Origin: Anthoceros angustus | Lineage: Eukaryota; Streptophyta; Anthocerotopsida; Anthocerotales; Anthocerotaceae | DNA length: 64,000 nucleotides | NCBI GenBank assembly: GCA_010909165.1 | Contig: VJWM01000197.1 | Location: 1-64,000, forward strand | Direction: 5' to 3' | Shown: positions 1-12,640 of the stretch, piece by piece | Layout: every line of letters starts with the position of its first letter | How positions within the stretch are numbered: position 1 is the first letter of the stretch | Notes under the pieces: generated by a model | Databases searched by the model: none | Told to the model about the DNA's origin: nothing | Seen by the model: the letters and a program-made list of their open reading frames with translations, nothing else | Translations under genes and position numbers: made by a program

Positions 1-1999
1 GTCGCGAGTAGTTAGACGTGAGTGTGCTGGGACAACGGACGTAAGTGAGACAAGAATCGCCTCAAACGCCGCAAACGGAGCCCGCTATTCCCTTTGGAAC
101 GAACTCTTCCTACAACGACACGGATTGCGTGCCCGGCCGCACAAGAAAGTCGCGCCACAAGCCTCACCGACAGCCAGCAGAGCCACCACCATCGACCATG
201 TTACGATCGGGGGTGGAGTGACAGGCAGCCGCCTACGCCCATGAGGAGGCCACCACTTGAGGCGATGCGCTACTTATGCGCTCCAAATACAAGGAGTACT
301 CGAGCACCGATTGAGCCCACCAATCGGCATAAATGCAGTGAGCAATGCCATGGTGGACAATAGGGGCGTATGTCAGAATGGCTATGCTCCCAAGCTTGTG
401 CGGACATGGGGGCACTGACCGTGATTATTGGCAAGGCTCGCTAGGTTGAACTTCTGTGAACGCGACACTCCGCCATTCACTGAACATCAAGCGCGCCTGT
501 GGAACTGTGCGTGGAGAGATCGTCATTAACGCCATCTCATCGGTTGAAGTGCGGCCGCCATGACATTGGCTATTCATTGCCTTGTCACGTACAACCGCTA
601 ATTTATGTCCTTCTGTGGAGTTTTGTTCCCATCCCAACATCGCGGACAATTGACAGGTAAGCTCACTATCGCCCTGGGCCATGAGTGGAGGTCGAGATAA
701 AGAACGCCCGCACGCGATGATGGATGCACCTCACCCGCCTCGGAGGGATTTAGCATTATCAGCATGAGACAAAGTGCTGGTCAAATTTGAGAACTACGAC
801 CACCGCATATTACGGCGCAGACCGGGGTTGATGAGGCATGGGCCAATTATTTGGCCCGAGTTATTTCAAGGAGGATAGAGGAGGTGTATTGCCACATTAT
901 GTATGATTGATCCAAGTGAGGCGATGACCTCAGCAAGTTGGACCCGAAGTCATGGCTAAAAAATATGTTATGGGGTTCTTGGTGGGAACCACACTTATGC
1001 ACCATGAAACATCTATGTGATATATCACTGTGGAAGAAGAGGTCTAATATGTTGAAGCCCATGTCATTGCGGCTTATCGCATGTAAATGCGAGTCCTGCC
1101 ATGGATCATAATACTAAGCCTGGACAAAAGGAAGAAGATGAGCTTCACGAGGTGTCCGATACTTAAGAGATGAGCTACCATATAGCAAAACGAAGGAAGG
1201 GGTACAAATGACTATGCATGGAAGTACAACTGCATACAGTCAATGATTGAGGATGATGAGGGCGCTAAGACGATGTGTATAAGGTAACAAAGTGGATAAC
1301 CGCACACATTTTATTCATTGCCACAGGGAGGGAAGGTGCTCATGTAGACTTATTTTTTCAAGGGGAGGCCGGAGAACTACTTAATGTAAGAAGCATTTAC
1401 CAGTAATGCAAAAGAAAGGGAAAGGGAAGCGCAAGTTGACCGAGGAGTGTAAGCAAATGGACATTGTGTACGTGAAGCCGAAGGACATATTGGCAAAGCC
1501 ATGGAAATCGTTCCAAGGCATACCATTTGGAGAGTGCGGGCAGCAAATTCGTGAGCCGATGTAAAAGGTGTTAACCGCCCGATTGATTTGAAGGGCATGG
1601 ATGAGGAGATCAGCTGGAAGAAATTTCATGTCATACATATGGCGGTCACACCCTGGGTGCTCTTCATTGAGGAGGTTCGAGAAGAATATCCGCTGCATTC
1701 CACGCACTGTGGCCGCCGTGGTTTCAAACTACTTTTGGCCGAAAGGTGAGTTTCCCGCCCATGTCTCACGAAGGTGTGGCGCGACTACCGACGGCCACCA
1801 CAAGGCACAATCCTGTGTCGTTGTAGTAAGGAGTCCGCCCCAAGAGAATGATAAGCTCACGTTTTTAATCGATTCTCACCTCACCTTTGACGCCACTTAA
1901 CACATTCCGCTATTTTGCACCTAACTACTGTGAACGTCTATCAACAGCCCGGCGTGGCCAAACGTTTTAGGACCCATTGGCGTATCGCTCACGGCCACT
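1..1999. other. Unassigned region, no supported gene
   Basis: I recognise no gene or transposon domain here on either strand. Open frames are short and overlap on both strands, without splice-linked continuity. The texture looks like old, decayed repeat sequence. This is a negative call, not proof of absence. Confidence 0.4.
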
Positions 2000-4900
2000 G
2001 CTTCTAGTCCTCCTCTACCACCTCACTACACTTATCAACCTTGGGGAAAACGCGAGTGACATCCGGACCTCCTCCGCCGCTCGCCGGCCTCCCCATCCGG
2101 CTCAGACGCCTCCGAGAGTTCCTCCCACACGCTCCGGCCCTGCTCACCGGGCCGCTGAACAAGGGTCCCCGCCTTCCCCGCACACACCACACTTTAGGGT
2201 CCATCACAGACCTGCCTCCGGCCGCTGCTCGCCAAAGGACTCAGACTCACGTTAGCAAGAAGACACACAAGGGTCCTGCAAGAAACGCGATCAACACCAA
2301 GAGAAGATGATTTACTCACAGCTCACCTCTTATACTACAAGCCGCCTTTATTACACCTCTAGCCGAGACCACCGCAGCCCTAACCGCCACTATCCTCCTA
2401 TTCCTCCTATCGCCGCCGGTGGTGGGCTGATGGCCCGACCTTCTTGGCACCGCGCCCAAAGCCGAGCCCCACGATGGGCGCACCCAATCGGATGATCCGC
2501 GAGGCGGGACCCTTCCTCTCCCGAGGGTCTGCCAGCGCCACCGGTGGCGCCCCGACAACGGCCACCACTAAGTCCTCTCGCCTCCTCTCTCCGGGCGGCC
2601 TCACAATGGGCCTCCAAGGGCTGGATCTGGGCCGGGTGATTGGTGGCTCTCCCCACTCGAGTCCGACCTCGTGACTCGCTCGACCCGAGTCCTGACTCAG
2701 TCCCCTGGGTCCGGGCCTGTCCGGCCTTCTTCGAGTCGACCCTGGGTCCGGATTGCCTGGGTCCGGCCTGACCCAACCTCGAGTCCGACCTCGTGGTCCG
2801 TCACTAGAGTCTGATCTCTAAGTCCAGACTTCCGGACGGATCCGGCTCTAGTCCCGACAAAGTCCAACCCACGCCTCGGGTTCCGCCTCTCATCACGCTC
2901 ATCCACCGAGCCCTCCCTTGGTTCCCAATGCTCCAAGCCTCTTCCACGGCCTCCCTGTGATCCTCCTCCTTCCTTCCATGCGAGGGGTGCGAGTGCTTAC
3001 CTCCCCGGTAGCGACCCTTCCTCCTCCTGCTCCTCCTGCCGCTCCTCGGGCTCCACTCAAACAACAGCCCTAGGCTCCTGTGGCCGCTACTGTCCCGGGT
3101 CCTCCTCTCGCCTCCTTCCGACCCTTCCGAAGTCCACCCTCCCGCCTAGGGTGGCGCAGACCCAGAGCCTTGAGGAGCTCTTGGTAGTAGGCAAAGTCGG
3201 AATCGACTTGGCCGAATGGGCCTGAGCGATTTCTCCTTGAGGTGCCGCTGGCGGCCTCTCCACACTTCCCCGCATCACGCCGCCGACGCTCTCCTCCTCC
3301 CGGCCAGCTCCCGCTAGCTTATGGGCCATGGAGCCGAGCTCCTCCGCTTCCTCGCAACCGGACGAGCTGCTTCTCCTCCAGTTTTTCCTCCGCTTATTCT
3401 TTCCCGAGGTCCGCTACTTCCTTCTCCAGCGGGCCGTATCCTGCTCGACTCTCGGCTTCCTCCACCTCCCGGCCTCGCGACGAACTCCTGCACCGCCGCC
3501 ATTCTCCTCCGCCTTCAAGCGAGCTGGAGGCTTATCTCTCGCCTCAAGTCTTGGATTCTCGCTGAGAACCCCCGCCGCCTGCGCGCTTTTGAGTTGCAAC
3601 TCCAAGGTATCCTCCTGCCCTCCAGCCTCCCCGCCGCCTCTTCTACCTCTGCACCGAGGTCCCCGATCTCCCGGCCGACCCTGCCTCCTCTGGCTCGACC
3701 GCTTGCTCCCGCCGCCCGCTGCCTTGCTTGGCCGCGCTACCCTGCCCCCTCCACCGGTTCCGATCACGCCGATAGTGTTCCTGCCGACCTTGCCGGCTTC
3801 CGCTTCCCGCCGCCAACCGAGCCCGCCGGGCGCCTGGCCCGCCGCCAGTCGCGAGCCCTCTCCGCCTCTCGCCGCCTGGCAGATCCGTGCTTGGGCCTCC
3901 TCTCAGGCCTGCCTACCGCTCACCCACAAGAAACTTAGTCCGCTCGTCGAATGGACCAGACTTTCTTCGCCTCCCTGCCTTCCTCCTCGATGCCGAGCTT
4001 CCGCCTCCTCGCCCATCCGCCTCCCCGAGGAGCACCATGCGCCTGGGCTTCCACCTCCTCTGGGCCCCGCAGACCCCAGAGCATACCGACCAGTAGCCAG
4101 ACCCGCCGTGTCTCTCTCCACGGCCGCCACCGGTGAGGCCCCCAAGAAGTCCGCTGTGGGCGGCATCTCTCATCCGCCAGACCTCCATATCGCAGCCCCG
4201 AGCGAGTCCGGCCGGGCTCGGACCCAATCAGACCCTTAGGTCCCGAGACCGAGGTCCCGAGCCTCACCTTCTTTGGCCCTCTTGGCCACCTTGTTCGCCT
4301 CTTTCTGGGCCTTGAGGGTGAGGGGTTCGAGCCGACCTCTTGCTTTCTCCCCAGACAGACTGCCCAGTGGGCCGCTGGCCTCCTCCTGGCTTTCTCGCCT
4401 TCTCACCGCTTCAGTTCTTGCCACCCGCCGGTGGGCAGGCACAGCGCCGTCCGAGGTGCTGGCGGGTGGCACTGCCTTCTTTTCTTCGCCCCAGGTCGGC
4501 CGGGCTCGCCTGCCGGTGGCCGGTGGTCTGCCGGAGCCGGGCCGGCCTCCTCCCCGCCTCCAGACTGGGCGCCCGGTAGGAGGAGGGAAGTGATGTCCTC
4601 CACACTTTGGTGGGAGTCCGCCTGTGACGTATGGAGTCCGGGATTCTTCCGCCTGCCTTCCTCCGCCTCTTGCTCCGCCGGACGGGCTGGCTTCCACCTG
4701 GGTTCTTCCTTCTCGCCTCAGAAGGGGCCCTTCCCGAGTGCGCCCTCTTCTCCCTCCTTCAGGAGGTGCCCCCACATGACCAAGAACGACGATAACGCCG
4801 ACGGGAGGAGGCTTCTCACACCTCGCCAGAGCTGATTGATCCCGGCGAAATGATCCTTCCCTCCCGCCTTCTTCCTCTCGCCAGAGCATGCAGTGAACAC

Positions 4901-5930
4901 CAAGAGATTGTCACCAAGGTGATCTACCTTGCGAGCATGTTCCAAAGGGACAATTATCCTGGCCACCGCTCAGACCCTCCCGTCAGCAACTCCGACATCA
5001 ACCACCTTTGGCGCTATGCCTGGCCGTGGGGCGGCCTTGCCGCCTATCTTCCTCCGGCCTCAGAGGTTCCGGGACTACGCCTCAATTTTCTCCATCGTAT
5101 ACACCGCCTCAGACCTCCACGGTCCACCTCCGGGTCCTCGAAGGCTCTGATCTAACCTCCTTGTTGGCCGCTGCCAACATCTTCCCGGCATTCTGACTAG
5201 GGTGACATCACAATGTCCGACAGCCTGGAAACGTCCAGCACCGACTCTCCTCCACCACGGCACCAAGTCCGGAGAAGGCCGGTATTGGGCTTTGCGCACC
5301 AAGTTCCATGGCGCCACCTCCGCTGGCTTTGGGTCCCATCTTCCCGCCCTTCGTCTGGCCGAGTGAGGTCTGCAGCCCGTTCCTTGGCCGCGGCCAACTG
5401 CTTCCTCCGCTAAGTCGAGCCGCGCCAAGGTGCCTGGGATCAAAAGACAACCGAGGCTGGTGTCGAGGCCGAGAGCGCGAAGATCGCTACTTACTTGGGA
5501 GAATGACCTCCGCCTTGCCTCTGGCAACTGGCCGCGGAGGTGGCTCTTGTGTCCAGAATCGCCGGGCTCGCATGGCTTACTCACGCCCGCCTACTTCCGC
5601 CTTACGCCCGCTACTCGTCACAGCAAGACGCTGCGTGAATACCTGCTATAACGGCCTCGCAAGGCTACGGCCCGGCTCGCCCCGCCCGTGGCTGGCCCAC
5701 GTGGCCGCCTGTCAACTCACGACACTCAACTCTCGTGTACTTATCCTGCTTTGACCGAGGTCCGGACTTATCCCATATCCCGCGCGGGTCCGTGGCTCTT
5801 CGTGAGTGGTACTGTGGTCCGCTACCTACTCCGAGTCCTGAGTGCACTGAGCACAATGAGTGCCGTCTGCTATTCCTCCTTTCCGCCTATTTTACCCTTC
5901 GCACTCACGAAAAACAAACCCAAGTTATTT
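2000..5930. other. GC-rich, pyrimidine-skewed low-complexity block
   Basis: The plus strand is strongly enriched in C and T with runs such as CCTCC, CCGCC and TTCCTCC, so few stop codons occur and long open frames appear in several frames at once. The predicted peptides are Pro/Ser/Arg-rich on the plus strand and Gly/Arg/Glu-rich on the minus strand, without a recognisable domain. Short motifs such as CTGGGTCCGG and GAGTCCGACCTCGTG recur between 2655 and 2830. The most likely explanation is the body of a decayed GC-rich transposable element, but no terminal repeats were found. Confidence 0.45.
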
Positions 5931-7158
5931 CCTAACCTGGGAAGTCCGGTTGCTCTAGGTCCTAGAGGGCGCCGGCCGTCGCCCCTGTCTGCTCTTCCCA
6001 GCTTTGGACTAACAACTGTGGTTCGCAAGAATCAAGGACATTGAGGTCTTGTCGAAACTTCCAGATGTCTTTCATCATTTTATTTTTGAGGTGAACAATT
6101 GGAAAGGGCTGGAGGACGAGCAGCGTGCTTTGGCGGACAAGGACCTTGATGAAGGATTGGAGGTGTTCAGTGTTCCCTCCTCGGAAAAACAAGTGCAATA
6201 CCAAGTGGAAAGCAAAGATGTGGTAGACATGCGAGGATTTCTGAGAGGATGGAAGTACACACTTCTGGTGATGGACGTTCCAAGGGGGTTTCAAATCGGG
6301 CCCTTGGACAAACGAGTTGACAAGTAGATGATGGACACTGCAGCTTATGGAGAAAACAACTCGATGAGTTGAGAATGATTGTCATGCATGGTGTGGATGA
6401 GGCGCACACCGTGAGGGAGTCCATGCGAAAGTGGAGCAGGAAGGGCTTGGTCTCATTTGTATGGGACAAGACCAACATGAACAACGTGGTGGGTTCAAAC
6501 CGTAGAATATGTCACAATGGGTTGGGGATGAAAGATGGGTTCAAAGGATAGAGTTCCAATGATGCCCAATGCCATGCAGCACTTTCCACAATGGGAGGTC
6601 CGTGATCGCCTCACGATACTTTGTGAAGAAACAGTGTACATGTCACAAGACAAGCCGGTGGTTTGCCCATACGAGGCCTGGGCTTATGATGAGACTTATC
6701 GAACCTTCTCGAGAGGGGATTGGATTTTGGATGTATAACTGGGAGGGACAATGTTACCAAGGCCCTATTATGCTGATGTAATTGTATCTACGTCGACTTG
6801 AGGTGTGCGATATATTCCATGGATTTCCGGGCATGAGGTTCGCCTGATGTCAAGAAGAATCGACATTTGACGCCCACCGCAGAACTTGCGCACTGTAAAG
6901 GAGGTGTGTGTCAGAAGGACTCGCAAGGTGTGGTTTTAAACGCTTAGCGTCAAGACCAAAATCGGAGCCCTTTGAGGGACAGCAATCCTTGATAGTGTTT
7001 GGCAGCCTTCCCACGAATTTCCCACGATGACTACCAAGACACAAGGGCTTGGGGAGAACGATAGAAGAGGAAGTGGAGTCATTCAAGGCTATTGTGATGG
7101 ATTCGAGTTTGCTCTAGCCCCGGACGAGTCCCAAGTTAGCCCTAGGGAGTAGGCTTAG
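5931..7158. other. Unassigned region left of the Copia element
   Basis: Short plus-strand open frames (for example 6049-6327 and 6535-6738) have a protein-like composition but no family I recognise. The interval ends at the target-site duplication of the retrotransposon, so it belongs to the pre-insertion host sequence that resumes after 13803. Confidence 0.35.
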
Positions 7159-7163
7159 TGTTT
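7159..7163. repeat. Target-site duplication GTGTT (left)
   Basis: GTGTT immediately precedes the left LTR and is repeated exactly at 13799-13803 after the right LTR. A 5-bp duplication is the usual length for Copia integrase. Confidence 0.9.
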
Positions 7164-7415
7164 GAAGATTTTATGTGAATTGAATTAATAAAACACAATT
7201 ACATTATTGATAATTGAAAGATCAAATAAAAGAGTAACTTGCTTATGCTTAAAACAACCTAATTAAGATACCAAGTGTTACGCCCACTGTAAGAGTCACA
7301 ACCCTACCGAAAGGGTACTAGGTGACTAGACCTAGTTTACACATCGATAGGTTAACTAAACTAAGGTAACATAACCCTAGCATGAGTCAACACATAAACA
7401 ATAATTATTCCTTCA
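7164..7415 (-). repeat. 3' LTR of the Copia element (left copy)
   Basis: This 252-bp repeat has 5-bp inverted ends (TGAAG/CTTCA). Because the element is on the minus strand, this is its 3' LTR. Differences from the right copy include a short indel near GATAATTGAAAG and a CTACCG versus CTACG change. Confidence 0.93.
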
Positions 7416-7426
7416 CTCCCACTTGT
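7416..7426 (-). promoter_or_regulatory. Polypurine tract
   Basis: On the minus strand the bases just before the 3' LTR read CAAGTGGGAG. This purine-rich sequence is in the expected place for plus-strand DNA priming. Confidence 0.6.
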
Positions 7427-8533
7427 TGATCATGACTTGTACGCCTTCTCTCGGTTTCCTTGTGTCCCTTGACGGCCCTGCTTGTCCGGCGATTACGCCC
7501 TAGTTGTCACGAGTACCATAGACCGAGCTACGCCCCTCCTTGGCGAATAAAAGCATGGAGACACCCAGGTGAAGTGGTCTCACGGGTGCGCCTTACTCAA
7601 CAATAGCATACGCCTGTGCTTGAGTGTAGTTCTCATTATCCGTGGCTAAGGAGTGCGAGAAGCGGAGCATCATGTCTTCGCCTCCGTGATCCGAGACTCC
7701 AGCACCAAGCCAGAAATCAGAGACCGCAAGGTGTTTACCACAACTAGAACAATGCTGTTCCTCACGATGTGAGCACTCCAAATGCAGGGTACCAAGGTAA
7801 TCGCCTCGTGGAAGGCGAGGCACCAAGGAGGTCCTAGCAAGGCGAGCCGCCACGCCAGCAGCAAGTGAGCCCATGGGCGGGCTCGCAAGACGCCGCCTCA
7901 TCCGCACTCCAAAGACAAGAGTAAAGGCCCATGTTAATCCCGATTTCGGCTTTTCCGAGAATGAGACTAACCTCGTGGAAGAGCCTAGCTTTCCTAAGCT
8001 GCAGACTGCTCAAGGAGACTGATCGCTCTTATGGCTCCATCAAGCATCCGCCTCGTGGTGGGGGTTTATGTGGGCGCACAAAGCCGTGATGAGACGTGTC
8101 AAGGTCGAAACTGGCTTACCCATTTCATGTGGTCGACTTATAGTAAGATCCCGCTTCCTGCTGCAATCTTTTATTGTGCATGTGAGATGCTATACTAAGC
8201 TCCCATGGCGGATCCAACATACGCCTGAAGAAGAATCGAGCCTCAATCAAGACAGGATTTTCAGCAAGGAGAGTGGAGGAAAACCACCGCCTCCTATAGC
8301 AGCCCCGATCCTTCAAGATGAGGAGGAGAGTCACCAGGCCTGAGAATCGAGTCCGATGGGGATTCCTATTCTTTGAAGTCTCGTGATGAGACAAACTTCA
8401 ACGACTACACGACGAATGCTTCTTCGGGCCGTAGCTAGAATCGCCGAATGACTTGACTTTATGCACTACTACCTAGGGACTCGAGGAGTCACCTAGGCCT
8501 AAAAACTTTACATGCTTCTCATGTAGATCCCGC
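7427..8533. other. Copia 3' internal region after RNase H
   Basis: About 1.1 kb separates the RNase H end from the 3' LTR. It contains one 104-codon minus-strand open frame (7593-7907) without recognisable similarity. It could be untranslated sequence or an older insertion inside the element. Confidence 0.4.
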
Positions 8534-9088
8534 CTAAGCCTTTGTGAAAATGTCACCGGGTTTTCTTGCTATGTATTCCAGTAGATATTGTGCTTGCACT
8601 AGTAGCTCTCTAATCCAAAGGGTATTCCACGCCACATGCTTTGTCCTGAGTGGAAGACGGATTTTCAGCGAAATTGACCCTTGGTTGTTTCCTAATTTTT
8701 GTGCAAGCAGCAACTCAATGCCAAGCAAAACAGCAGCTTTAGCCAAATAACCTCCTTCACGCATGTAAGTACTCTATTTCCGTGCTTGAGAGTGCAATAT
8801 TTTGCTTGCAACAAATTGGTCCTCCAAAGATAGCTCACCACATAACCTCAACCGACCTCCTCGTATCTATGTCACCGCATAATAATCGGTATACGAGGTC
8901 TGCCACACCATCTTTGTGAGTATACACAATACCTGCTTTGGTGTGCCTTCGATACCGGAAAACTCTCTTAACACAAGTCCAATGTGTCCTGTGGTTTTAG
9001 AATCGATGAGCACTTGTCGAGTACGCCACCTCCGTCGTGTTGTATTGGCAGCATATATGAGTTTGCCCACACCTTGCCGATGGCACAT
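8534..9088 (-). pseudogene. Copia RNase H domain, broken
   Basis: Minus-strand frames contain HRQGVGKLIYA at the start of the connection/RNase H region, then NQGSISLK, RTKHV and, at the end, KPGDIFTKA. These are the usual closing motifs of Copia polyproteins. The frame changes between 8867 and 8764. Confidence 0.88.
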
Positions 9089-9115
9089 TTCTCATATCGT
9101 CCTTCCTTCTCGTAA

Positions 9116-9744
9116 TCATGACATATCTTTGCTCAACTTAAGACCACTTGGAAGAGGTGTCGCAGCAGGTTTGGCGTCCTTGAGTCCTAACTGCTCTGCA
9201 CTTTCCAGCAGATATCGGGGCTGAGTCATGGTAAGGATCCTTTTTTCCCTATTGCGCTGAATGTGTATTCCTAAGCAACTTTGCAAAGGTCCAAGGTCTG
9301 ACATCTTGAATTTTTGTGCCAACAGATTCGTGATCGAAGAGATAAAGTCCAGGCTGTTGCTTGCAAGGATGAGGTCATCGACATAAACAGCTAAGTAACA
9401 GATTACATCATTCTTGATGTATACGATAAGTCACCTTTACTTTTTGTAAAACCTAGAGCTCGAACTCCTTGTCCAAAGGCGATTCCATTTCATTGAATCG
9501 CTTAAGTCCATAGAGGCACTTAATTAGTTTGCAAGCATAATCCTCCTTGCCGTTAACCTCATAACTGTGGTCTGCATGTAGATCTCGTATCAAGGATTCC
9601 ATGCAAGAAAGCCGCCTTCACATCAAACATCCTCAGCTCGTAGTCCTTGTCAGCAGAATCGCACATGGTCCAAAAGTAGCAAGCTTGACGGGAGCAAAGG
9701 TTTCGAGGTAATCTAAACTGGAATTTGTGTGAAACCTCTAGCAA
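9116..9744 (-). pseudogene. Copia reverse transcriptase, broken
   Basis: The minus-strand segment 9744-9559 contains DVKAAFLHG, the Copia reverse-transcriptase A motif with its metal-binding Asp. The segment 9322-9116 has FKMSDLGPL and LGIHIQRNR, the C-terminal part of the domain. The region between them is interrupted by stops, including where the YVDD-type motif should lie. I infer that no complete polymerase is made. Confidence 0.88.
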
Positions 9745-10424
9745 CTAACTGCCTTGTATCTCAAACGATCCATCCGCCTTGACCTTCAATTTAAAGACCC
9801 ATTTACATGACACCGCCGCCTTGGGCAACTTTGCTAGTTCCCAAGTTCCATTCTCGATAAGAGAATCATATTCAATCGATTGCCTTTCTCCATTCCTTGT
9901 GATCGAGAGCTTCCTCATAAGACCGTGGCTCTATGGGATCTAATGCCGCATAAGCCTTCACATGAGAAGAGGTAATCCAAGTCGTGCATGATAGTAGGGA
10001 GGTCGACGCTCACGTAGGGTAACGAGGCTCGCTCAGTTAGCAGAAGTACATCATCAACTTCCTCTAATTCCTCGTCAAGAGCATCCCGATCAAGATCACC
10101 GTTGCATCATCGATCGCTATTCGGTTGAGGAATGTGATCCTCAGTAGATCCGGCAGTTGAATGTCAGTTCGTGGTTGTTCTTCTCCTAACATGCCTGATT
10201 GCCCCTCGCAGGAGCATGTTCCTCAACAGGAGGATGAGTGATCTGTCAGTCATAGTGAGAGAGTTCAAAGGTTTCCTCATCTTCGTGGTGGAACATGAGT
10301 GTGCTCCACCGACGCCCAAGTACGTTTCATCAAATGTAACACCGAGCATAGATGACTCATTGTGGGGGGACATCATATAGCTTGTAAGCTTTAATCCTCT
10401 CAGATACCCCAAAGATAAGCAGCC

Positions 10425-11263
10425 TTATGTCTTATCAGCCTTATCCCGCTTAGGGAGGATGAAGGCATATGCTAGACACAAGGTCCTCAAGTGTTGAATA
10501 GAGGGCTTCGTAAAAGCCTCATAAGGAGTTTTGCCTTCAACTGCAGGTGGGTAACGTTCGAGAAAAGTTGAAGTCATCAAAGCCTCATGGGGTAGTGGCA
10601 AATGAGCATCATGTAACAATGAGGAGACCATCTGCAATGTGAGGTTCAAGCGCCCGCCACTCCATTCTCTGGAGTGTATACGAGTGAGTTGGCCCAATGC
10701 CTTCTCTTTCTGTAACGCTGGAATTCATTAGATGTAAATTCCCCGCCATTATCAGATCTCAGTGTCTTGAGCTGTTTTCCTGTCCAACGTTCAGCGAATT
10801 TGATGTATTCCTTGAAGTAGGAGAAACATTCGCTTTTGTTCTTCAGGATATAGGTGGTGACAAATCTGCTCTTGTCATCTGTAAACGTTAGAAAATAACG
10901 TCCACCTCCTATGGACGCTTGAGATAAGGGTCCACATAGGTCTACAAGCTCAAGGAGATCATCGACGATGAGGTGCTTTGTTCTTGAAGGCCTTGGTGTT
11001 TCTTCGACAACACACAAGCCTCACATAAAGGTATGGCGCCAAAGGGCCAATAGGTCCATCTTGATACAGTCACTCACCCAATTTTGCAGCTTTGCCATGT
11101 GAGGGTGACCCAAGCGTGCATGCCACAACTTAGACTTTGTTTGTTGTTGTGCGATGCAAGTGAGACATCTTGTGTCGTGGGACTCGCTACTCCAAATGCA
11201 AATGGAGACTAATGATCGTGGTCCAAGACCCATGTGCAAGGACCTTTCTAGGGTCAATAGCAT
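10425..11263 (-). pseudogene. Copia GAG-pre-integrase and integrase core, broken
   Basis: On the minus strand, 11263-11021 contains LWHARLGHP, the GAG-pre-integrase signature. The next frame (11017-10646) carries the integrase core, with the FTDDKSRF and RSDNGGEF motifs that contribute catalytic acidic residues. The following frame (10697-10425) has the integrase C-terminal KTPYEAF and HLRTL signatures. The three pieces lie in successive frames, so at least two frameshifts separate them. This would be the enzyme that inserts the cDNA. Confidence 0.88.
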
Positions 11264-11639
11264 CTATGATTCTACAATCTCTAGTGAAAACAACGTGATC
11301 TGTTATTCAGCATTCAATCGATGAAATAAGGTTTCTAGTCATTTCGCACATAGTAGACTTCTAACAACATGAGTGTGATCCTCGAGGAACTAGCAACTCA
11401 ACTGCAAGCACCACGTGAGACTAGAGACTGTCGTCCCCAAGGTAAACACCGATCCGAAAAGACCTATATGTTTTGAAAGCATTTCTATCAAAGCATATGT
11501 GCAGAGCACCGTGATCTAAATACCATTCATCTATTGGTTTCATTAGCTTTGGCGTAAAGGCAAGTGGGAAGCGAATGGACTAGCAAACTCCCTAGTCCAA
11601 GTAAGAGCCGATGGGGTATTAGCCTTCTTTACCACAACA

Positions 11640-11725
11640 TTGGCGCTGGTGCCCTCCTCATGAGGAATTCAGCTTGCTTTTGCGACACTTTTTTCCCAAT
11701 GTCCAGTGCGCTTGCACCAGGCTTT
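11640..11725 (-). pseudogene. Copia nucleocapsid zinc-knuckle remnant
   Basis: In one minus-strand frame a short peptide reads WCKRTGHWEKKCRKSK, matching the C-x-x-x-x-G-H-x-x-x-x-C half of the retroviral CCHC knuckle. A stop lies just upstream in the same frame, so the segment is not translated intact. Confidence 0.6.
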
Positions 11726-12249
11726 TTAGTCTTCCCAATGAGGATCCGCCTCGAGCTACCTCCCTTGGAAGGATTTCCACCACCTCCTTTGGAGAAGGAT
11801 TTCCTCGCCTTGATTTGAGGTGTCGGGGCTGTTGTTTCGCTTTCTTGTGATTAGTTCGCTTGCTCTTCTTGCAAAGATGGAACTCACAAGTTGTGAGAAT
11901 GACATCTGTGCATCTCTATGCCTTGCTTAGCCATGTAGCTTGTCTCGAAAGGTGTGGAGGTCACAGTGTGACCAAGACTCGTGAAGCGAAAGAAGGAGCC
12001 TCATCACCATCTCATCATCCTTGATGGCAACTTTAGAGGCACTGGCCGGGAGGCTAGGGTCCTAAAGGTACTCACGTGCTTCTCCACCGAGTCCCCATCC
12101 TTCATTCTCAAGTTCGAAATTTCTTAAAGTCATTGACCGACCATGTTCGCGTGAGAGTTCCTTTAGACGATTCATGATTTCTGAAGTTTCCACCGCCTGC
12201 CTCAACATTCGCTTGTCGTGCCACGCGAATGAGGTACTTGGCTCCGCTT

Positions 12250-12640
12250 ATCCTTAGCTAACCATTCTTCTTCTCCCAAGATCCTCGTCTGTTTCACTAC
12301 CTTTCCGGTTGCATGTTTCAAGAGCCTCATTTCGAGGACGCCCTCCATCCGGACCGCCATATGTCAAAGTCATTGCCATTGAACCGATCCTTCTCCTTGA
12401 AGGATTCATTACCTCCATAGTTTGGAGTTGAGGCGTTGCCATGTTTATGGCTTGTTGTTCGACCTCGTTCAAATTCAGTATTGAATATATCCCCAAAACC
12501 CCCGACGGACACACCGCTCATAACGCTTGTTGATTCCGTTGCGGTTTTGATCCCGGATCCTCCTCGTAGGCAATTTTGGAGCTCCTCATCTCGAACCTAT
12601 TGTAGGCATACGTGGAGCAAGATGGACACGAGTTAAGTGA
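12250..12640 (-). pseudogene. Copia gag fragment
   Basis: The minus-strand translation contains a FNGNDFDIW motif, typical of plant Copia gag where the nucleocapsid precursor starts (F-G-x-N-F/Y-x-x-W). Reading is split between overlapping frames that end at 12254 and 12327, so frameshifts have occurred. More decayed gag sequence continues to about 11640, where a zinc-knuckle remnant appears. Confidence 0.7.

Noticed and set aside
3328-4239. Long overlapping open frames of about 300 and 200 codons
   Set aside because: Several frames on both strands are open at once because of the C/T bias. Peptides are low-complexity Pro/Ser/Arg and show no domain.
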